DNA from: JAWXCH01 sp034440595
GTDB lineage: Bacteria > Planctomycetota > Planctomycetia > Pirellulales > JALHPA01
Direction: 5' to 3'
Length of the DNA: 12,167 nucleotides
NCBI GenBank assembly: GCA_034440595.1
Contig: JAWXCH010000524.1
Span: forward strand, 1-12,167
The position numbers and the translations under genes were made by a program. This document shows, piece by piece, positions 7,334-12,167 of the stretch (position 1 is its first letter; each line of letters opens with the position of its first letter). Under the pieces are notes generated by a model. The model had not been told where the DNA came from. It made no database searches and saw only the letters and a program-made list of their open reading frames with translations.

Positions 7334-8335
7334 TCACTTCTTCGATCCAGTAACGGAAATGTTTGGCTTTTGGGCTCGCGCAAATACGTCACTCATTGTC
7401 ACCGCTCTGCCAGTCTTCTTACTCTCGTCTGCTCCTTCCATAAATGCCATTATCTCCAGCGTCTCTTCGGGATTGACCGGAGGCTCGCCTGTGCGGAAGA
7501 ATTTGGCGATTTGAGTGACCAGCGGTTTGTAGCCCGGGTACTTGCCAGACCGGGCCACGGACTTCGATCCAAAAACGGTCGCTCCATAGTCGGCCGCACC
7601 TTCTCGAATACCGCGGAACGTGCCAATGCGACCGTCTTTCCACTTGCCCACAACGACATCCGTGGAATCTGTACCGGTTCGCGTGACTGACTCGCAGCCC
7701 GGTCCCATCACGGTGAATAGCATTTCGACACCGTGAACTCCATACCAGAACAAATCCGGGTGGTGCGGCTCCAGCGTACAGGGGCCGAACGTGTCACACC
7801 CAGTGATCTTGCCGACGGCCGCGTTGTCGCGTGCGTCGATCACTCCCGGTGTGAACCGGAGCGACGAACTGGAAAAGCAGGGGACTTTCTTTTCGCGCGC
7901 TAGTTCCAGAATCGCGACCGCATCCTTCAGTGAATGTGCCAGCGGTTTGTCGATGAACAGTGGCTTGTTGGCATTGATGACTGCGGTGGCCAGTTCCAAG
8001 TGATTGCGACCGTCAACCGATTCAAGGAGTACCGCATCGACCTGACGCAGCAATTCATCCATCGATGAAACGATCTTCACCCCTTTCTGCTCCAGCTCCT
8101 TGGTGAACTTGACGACTCGATCTTTACTCGCGGGAATGTCGTCACTCGATGTGGGAAAAGCGGCCACGACACGAATCCCAGCCAGCTCCTCTGCCGGATT
8201 AGCTTGGTTGAACACGTTTGTAAATGCCCCCGCATGCGAAGTATCGCACCCGATGATGCCGACGCGAATGTCCGCGCCAAAAGCACATTGAGTGACAAGC
8301 AACACCAGAGACAATACGCACGAGGTTCTGAACAT
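7334..8335 (-). CDS. Exported Gfo/Idh/MocA-family oxidoreductase
   Basis: A 333-residue protein. Residues 1-20 are a Sec signal peptide (R3, hydrophobic VLSLVLLV, cleavage near AFG|AD); there is no twin-arginine motif. The mature protein opens with the Rossmann strand VGIIGCDTSHAGAF (25-38). This GIIGxDTSH form departs from the canonical GxGxxG/A but occurs in one branch of the family. A DKP at 129-131 replaces the usual EKP of the cofactor and active-site region. The C-terminal substrate domain has WYGVHGVEML, where H201 is at the position of the family's catalytic histidine. Members use NAD(P) to oxidise or reduce sugars, inositols or related compounds. Outside the cytoplasm this implies a tightly bound cofactor or a non-redox role. 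The start is supported by AGGAA six bases upstream. The gene lies between the enolase-like gene (53 bases) and the P450 (55 bases). Confidence 0.88.
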   Translation of the reverse strand: MFRTSCVLSLVLLVTQCAFGADIRVGIIGCDTSHAGAFTNVFNQANPAEELAGIRVVAAFPTSSDDIPASKDRVVKFTKELEQKGVKIVSSMDELLRQVDAVLLESVDGRNHLELATAVINANKPLFIDKPLAHSLKDAVAILELAREKKVPCFSSSSLRFTPGVIDARDNAAVGKITGCDTFGPCTLEPHHPDLFWYGVHGVEMLFTVMGPGCESVTRTGTDSTDVVVGKWKDGRIGTFRGIREGAADYGATVFGSKSVARSGKYPGYKPLVTQIAKFFRTGEPPVNPEETLEIMAFMEGADESKKTGRAVTMSDVFARAQKPNISVTGSKK

Positions 8336-8341
8336 CGTAGG

Positions 8342-8346
8342 TTCCT
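8342..8346 (-). promoter_or_regulatory. Ribosome binding site of the Gfo/Idh/MocA gene
   Basis: On the minus strand AGGAA lies six bases before ATG 8335. It fixes the start and shows that this gene is translated independently after the 53-base gap behind the enolase-superfamily gene. Confidence 0.6.
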
Positions 8347-8388
8347 AAATGACGCAGATGGTTTTACACAACATACCGCCAAGCAACG

Positions 8389-9807
8389 TCAAACAATCTT
8401 TTCAGTTTGATATTCCGTCAAACTGTCGCGCTGCGGCAATTCTCGTTCAATCTTGTCCAACTGATAACCAAATCCGGCTCCCTCAAGTGTCGAAAGATCC
8501 AGCACCCCATTCCGCCGTTGATACAACCCTGGATGCACTTTCGCTTCACAATCCGACGCGGCAGGACAGAATTGCATCCCGTTGGACTCCACGCCGCAAA
8601 TCGTTTCCGCGTGTGCGGCCAAACGAACATGCGGAATCTGCGCCAACATCGGGTTCGTCAGATCCTGCACCATGAGTGGCATGCCGTGCGATTTGGCCCA
8701 GCAGAGACTCAACAGCGCACCTGACTGTGTCTTGCAGGTTTTTAGTGCGACACCGCTCCAGCCAAGCTTGCGTCCCTTGCGGACATATCGCCAGTCATGG
8801 GCACTTTCGTCCAAGTACAACGGCTTGCGACTTGATACCGAATGAACATCGATCGGAAAAGCATCCAGATCATACGGAAACGGCTGCTCGACATAGGCAA
8901 TTCGCGCAAAGATCTGCGGGTGCTCCACCGACAACTGATCGAGAATTTCGTTCACGTAACTCGGTTCGGTGACCGTGCAATTGAAATCGGCACTCAGCCA
9001 GTGTACATCGTGGTCTATCGCAATCTGTCCGACCTTCAACAGCCGCTGATAATCCCAGTCGGCATCATTTCCGCGGAGCTTGACCTTCAGGCAATCCAAT
9101 TGATCTTGTTCAATCCATTCCAGCAGCGTGACCGGCAATCTATCGTTAGGAGTTGGACCGGATACTTCGGACTCATCTAGTGGATCAAGCCCCCCTACCA
9201 AATGCCACACCGGCAACTTCTTGAGTGGCGATGACGCCAGAAAATCGACCGGATACTTGTTTTGAAAGTCGACCCCTGGCTCGTGTAAGTCCTTGAAGTA
9301 GGACGCCAGGTCGCGATTCATCCACTCGGCATCATAGCAACGATAGATATCGCGCTGATGCAGTTGACCATAAGCGTCGTGCAGCGCCAGATCGAACGGT
9401 GCCAGGCAGAGCAGGGCGGCCAGATGCGAAATTGGTTCGGCCTCATTCTCTGAAATGTCCTTGATAAGGCCGACGAATTCTAATTGCTGAAAGTCATAAC
9501 TCAATTCGATCGGATGTCCGAATCGCAGCACGCGCGGCCAGCTTTGCACCAAATCGCGACACAACTGCTTCATCCGCTCGTGGCGCTCGTTATATGTTAA
9601 CAGACTTGGCCAACCCCAAACTACTGCCAGCGGTGACTCTCCCCAGCCAATGCAGCGACGGCCTAAGCGATCTTCGATCGTCAGATGCACCCGCGCGCAC
9701 GTTCCTTCGGTTGTCACTTCACGACCAAATTTAAGCGGTATCCGAAATGGAATCGGCAGAAAGTACAGCTCGGCGGCGACAATACGGACATCGGTCGATT
9801 TGCTCAC
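8389..9807 (-). CDS. Enolase-superfamily enzyme, muconate-lactonizing (MLE) subgroup
   Basis: A 472-residue protein started by GTG 9807. The N-terminal capping region has LPIPFRIPLKFGREVTT (17-33) and IGWGESPL (53-60). The barrel then shows the complete MLE-subgroup set: KVK at 241-243 (K243 the likely base), metal ligands D274 (SADFN), E307 (YVEQP) and D333 (YLDES), and K356 (VALKT) on the far side. The two-lysine arrangement separates it from mandelate racemases and sugar-acid dehydratases. Known relatives are cycloisomerases, o-succinylbenzoate synthases, N-acylamino-acid racemases and dipeptide epimerases. All remove a proton alpha to a carboxylate, with Mg. It is about 100 residues longer than usual; the extra sequence appears to lie between about residues 95 and 225. 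There is no signal peptide. The start overlaps the hydrolase stop as GTGA, so translation is probably coupled. The exact reaction is not predictable. Confidence 0.88.
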   Translation of the reverse strand: MSKSTDVRIVAAELYFLPIPFRIPLKFGREVTTEGTCARVHLTIEDRLGRRCIGWGESPLAVVWGWPSLLTYNERHERMKQLCRDLVQSWPRVLRFGHPIELSYDFQQLEFVGLIKDISENEAEPISHLAALLCLAPFDLALHDAYGQLHQRDIYRCYDAEWMNRDLASYFKDLHEPGVDFQNKYPVDFLASSPLKKLPVWHLVGGLDPLDESEVSGPTPNDRLPVTLLEWIEQDQLDCLKVKLRGNDADWDYQRLLKVGQIAIDHDVHWLSADFNCTVTEPSYVNEILDQLSVEHPQIFARIAYVEQPFPYDLDAFPIDVHSVSSRKPLYLDESAHDWRYVRKGRKLGWSGVALKTCKTQSGALLSLCWAKSHGMPLMVQDLTNPMLAQIPHVRLAAHAETICGVESNGMQFCPAASDCEAKVHPGLYQRRNGVLDLSTLEGAGFGYQLDKIERELPQRDSLTEYQTEKIV

Positions 9808-12143
9808 GGCGCATCACCCTTCGTGACTGGCCGCAGTTGCTCAAACAAGTGCTTTTGCAAAAATGCGAAAGTCCCCTGGCCATTGATTTTATGCCCTCCG
9901 ACGAACCATTCGATCTCAGTCCGCTCGGGCATTTTCAAGCCGACCGCATATACCCGACGTGCACGGGCATACTCACCGGCCACCGCTTCATCGGTTCCAA
10001 CGCCATCAAAATGTCCTCGTTCCACCATGAACGGCCGCGGTGCAATCAAGCCCACCATCTCGGCATAATTAAACGTGTTGGCCAGATCGAACTCAAACAT
10101 TTCATACTCCGGGGTGAACAAATAATTGTTCGGGTAGCGAGCCGAGATGTTTTTCGCAATCCATTCGTTGAAATCGCCCGAACAGATCGAAAGAGCATAG
10201 TCAGTCACCAGCGACGGAATTCGCATTGCTGATTTTCCGCCATAACTCAATCCATAAAAACCAATCTTATCCGCATCAACTTCCGGCAGCGTTTGCAACC
10301 AATCAACAATCTGCTGATGCTGCGGCACGATGATCGAAAACAAAGTCTTACCCAACGGGTTCGCCTTGCGTTGTAACGAACGAAACCGATGTCGAAAGAT
10401 ATAGGGGTTCTGGGGCGCAAAGGTAATAAACCCACGCTCGGCCAGTTCTGTCGAGAAAGCACTGTAATAGGCACGCTCCTTCTCACCTATCGTATCCGTC
10501 GGGCGGCCCTCCAATCCATGTTGACACACCACGACCGGTCGCTTCTCTCCTGGCTTTATACTCTTGGGAATCGTCAACAATCCATACGCGAACACATCTG
10601 GAAAAACGTCAAGCATCACTTCGTATCGTTTCCAACGGTCGTTCTCTTCGACCAGCCGAGTGCGTGGGTTCGCCGGCTGCACCGGCAATTCAATCCGGCC
10701 AATCACGTCATTCGCAAAATAGGTGCGCAACGGTTCGGCGGAAGCTTTGAACTTTTCAACAGAATCATAATTCAGCTTCTCCCAAAAGAACTTCTCGCGC
10801 ACTTTCTGGCAACCGAGGAAGAGACGCTCGTTGTATTGTTCCAGCTCCTGAACTTGCCGCGCTTCGCGAGCGGCGGCATCCGCCAAAGGTGCCGCGGCGG
10901 TCAGTTGTCCTAACGGGCGCTGCAATTTTCCTTCTGCGCTAACAACGGCCAGCAGACTCTCCAGTGCAAACCCAGAGCCGGGCGGCCCTTTGCCATCTGT
11001 ACCACTGGTAACCAACTGATACCGCTCTGCAGAGAATTTGGGCGTCAGCTTTCGTGCTCGTTCAACTTCTGCTTGCACCTTGGCCAATGTCGGTGTGACG
11101 ATCCGCCCCGGTGCTCCGCTCCCTACCGGCTGCATAACAACTTCCGCAGCACGAGCCGCCTCAACAATCAGCTTGCGCGGTGCCACCAATGTCGCCAGTT
11201 CGGCATCGCCAAACTGTGAGAGCAACGAAAACTGATTGCGATCGATCGGTTCCTGCCACAGATCGCTCCGGTCGTCGAAGTATCCACTCACGCAAGCTGC
11301 GTCAATGCGCGTGTCCAGCGCGGCGGCATACAACGCCAACAGTCCCCCTTCGCCCCAGCCAACTACTGCCGTTTTGAGGCGAGGCTCAGTCTGCGTTGAA
11401 AACCAATCCACCGCGGCCAGAATCTTTTGTACTTCATAACCGATTACGTGATGCCCCAGCTCATACGAACAACGGTAGACCCATTCACGGTTGGAAATAT
11501 TTCGGACCTTCTCCTTGCGACTAATTAGCGTCGGCACGATCACACGGCAACCGCTCTCGGCCAATCGCCGCGCGAACTGCGATTCCTCGGGCGTACCTGG
11601 AGCAAGACCACAGAGCTGTTCCGGCGTCTGATTGCAATCCGGAATCGCCACGACATTGGCAATCGGCGCTCCTGTCGTCGGCGTCAGCAGCAGTCCCTCT
11701 CCATGCACGCCATCCAGCACCGGCCAGCGAACATTGTACACTTCATAATTCGGCCCCTTCGCTACCAAAGCAGGGCGACTGGTCGTAGCGACATACTCCA
11801 AGCCATCGAACGCAACTCGCTTGTCACTCGCGCCAATCAAATACGCTAGCCGCTTGCGGTTCGGTTCGACGGAGCGGTTATACGCCTCGGGCGAGCTAAA
11901 ATCGCGCTTCCAATGTGCCGCCCGTTTTTGCAGCGACTGCGCCGTTTGATCAAGCAGGAACCGATCAATGCCGTCGACCATCTCCGTCGCGTAGTCGATC
12001 GGTGCCTTGGGATCGTGCGCCAACAGCTTCGTGTTCGGCAGGTGCGATTCCTCGGCCATTCCGCGCCCTGGCGAAAAGAAAACGCCGGCAAGCGCAGCAG
12101 CCATCGCCATGAGCAACAACGCCGGGCTTCGATTTTGTAGCAT
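9804..12143 (-). CDS. Secreted tandem alpha/beta-hydrolase (acetyl-xylan-esterase / dienelactone-hydrolase-like)
   Basis: A 779-residue protein. Residues 1-30 form a signal peptide (R5, hydrophobic LLLMAMAAALAGVFF, cleavage likely near GMA|EES). Two alpha/beta-hydrolase domains follow. The first (about 100-380) keeps the fold signals, but its nucleophile elbow reads GWGEG at 262-266, with Gly264 where Ser is expected, so it is probably inactive. The second (about 495-775) has GLSYG at 631-635 with S633 as nucleophile. It also has H751 in VGGHK and acid candidates near ERGHFD (708-713). An oxyanion-type segment VVVCQHGLEG lies at 537-546. Related enzymes deacetylate polysaccharides or hydrolyse esters and lactones. 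A helical linker joins the domains. The start is strongly supported by AGGAG six bases upstream. It is the first visible gene of the minus-strand operon and overlaps the next gene by four bases. Substrate unknown. Confidence 0.88.
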   Translation of the reverse strand: MLQNRSPALLLMAMAAALAGVFFSPGRGMAEESHLPNTKLLAHDPKAPIDYATEMVDGIDRFLLDQTAQSLQKRAAHWKRDFSSPEAYNRSVEPNRKRLAYLIGASDKRVAFDGLEYVATTSRPALVAKGPNYEVYNVRWPVLDGVHGEGLLLTPTTGAPIANVVAIPDCNQTPEQLCGLAPGTPEESQFARRLAESGCRVIVPTLISRKEKVRNISNREWVYRCSYELGHHVIGYEVQKILAAVDWFSTQTEPRLKTAVVGWGEGGLLALYAAALDTRIDAACVSGYFDDRSDLWQEPIDRNQFSLLSQFGDAELATLVAPRKLIVEAARAAEVVMQPVGSGAPGRIVTPTLAKVQAEVERARKLTPKFSAERYQLVTSGTDGKGPPGSGFALESLLAVVSAEGKLQRPLGQLTAAAPLADAAAREARQVQELEQYNERLFLGCQKVREKFFWEKLNYDSVEKFKASAEPLRTYFANDVIGRIELPVQPANPRTRLVEENDRWKRYEVMLDVFPDVFAYGLLTIPKSIKPGEKRPVVVCQHGLEGRPTDTIGEKERAYYSAFSTELAERGFITFAPQNPYIFRHRFRSLQRKANPLGKTLFSIIVPQHQQIVDWLQTLPEVDADKIGFYGLSYGGKSAMRIPSLVTDYALSICSGDFNEWIAKNISARYPNNYLFTPEYEMFEFDLANTFNYAEMVGLIAPRPFMVERGHFDGVGTDEAVAGEYARARRVYAVGLKMPERTEIEWFVGGHKINGQGTFAFLQKHLFEQLRPVTKGDAP

Positions 12144-12149
12144 CTCAAA

Positions 12150-12154
12150 CTCCT
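12150..12154 (-). promoter_or_regulatory. Strong ribosome binding site of the tandem hydrolase gene
   Basis: On the minus strand AGGAG sits six bases before ATG 12143. It is the best Shine-Dalgarno sequence in the window and fits the first gene of an operon. The promoter would lie beyond the right edge; only 24 upstream bases are present. Confidence 0.75.
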
Positions 12155-12167
12155 ACAGGGGCAGGCC

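Noticed and set aside
8276..8335. Lipobox around C17 of the Gfo/Idh/MocA protein
   Set aside because: The residue before Cys is Gln, which lipoprotein signal peptidase does not normally accept. Cleavage after AFG is more likely.
8349..9180. Plus-strand ORFs of 87-112 codons opposite the enolase-superfamily gene
   Set aside because: They are antisense to a gene with a complete active site, overlap each other in different frames and show no family features.

Overview
The window looks like a chromosomal segment of a planctomycete, probably a Pirellulales-type organism. This is inferred from the gene repertoire: a secreted TPR-CHAT protein, a PEP-CTERM sorted protein, an exported Gfo/Idh/MocA-family protein, a secreted two-domain alpha/beta hydrolase, moderate GC, GTG starts and weak Shine-Dalgarno signals. 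No RNA gene, insertion sequence, CRISPR array or phage gene was seen.

Plus-strand half (1-5836). The 3' end of an upstream gene (1-60) is followed after 16 bases by a 1300-residue secreted TPR-CHAT protein (77-3979) with an apparently intact His/Cys protease dyad. A 480-base interval follows, holding one doubtful 72-codon minus-strand ORF (4022-4240), a weak promoter candidate and a 6+2+6 palindrome. Next come a PEP-CTERM protein carrying a metzincin-like zinc-protease motif (4460-5242), a strong intrinsic terminator (5277-5310), and a small exported protein of unknown function (about 5336-5836).

Minus-strand half (12143 down to 5917). Four genes in one direction with short or overlapping junctions look like one operon: a secreted tandem alpha/beta hydrolase (12143-9804), a muconate-lactonizing-type enolase-superfamily enzyme joined to it by a GTGA overlap (9807-8389), an exported Gfo/Idh/MocA-family oxidoreductase (8335-7334), and a cytochrome P450 (7278-5917). 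Its promoter lies beyond the right edge. The set suggests catabolism or tailoring of an ester- or sugar-acid-containing compound: ester cleavage, proton-abstraction chemistry on a carboxylate, NAD-linked redox and P450 oxidation. The substrate cannot be read from sequence. The two halves converge at 5837-5916.

Most unusual features: the P450-containing operon, the hydrolase whose N-terminal domain lacks the nucleophile serine, the PEP-CTERM protein that looks like a protease, and the mix of exported and cytoplasmic products within one operon.
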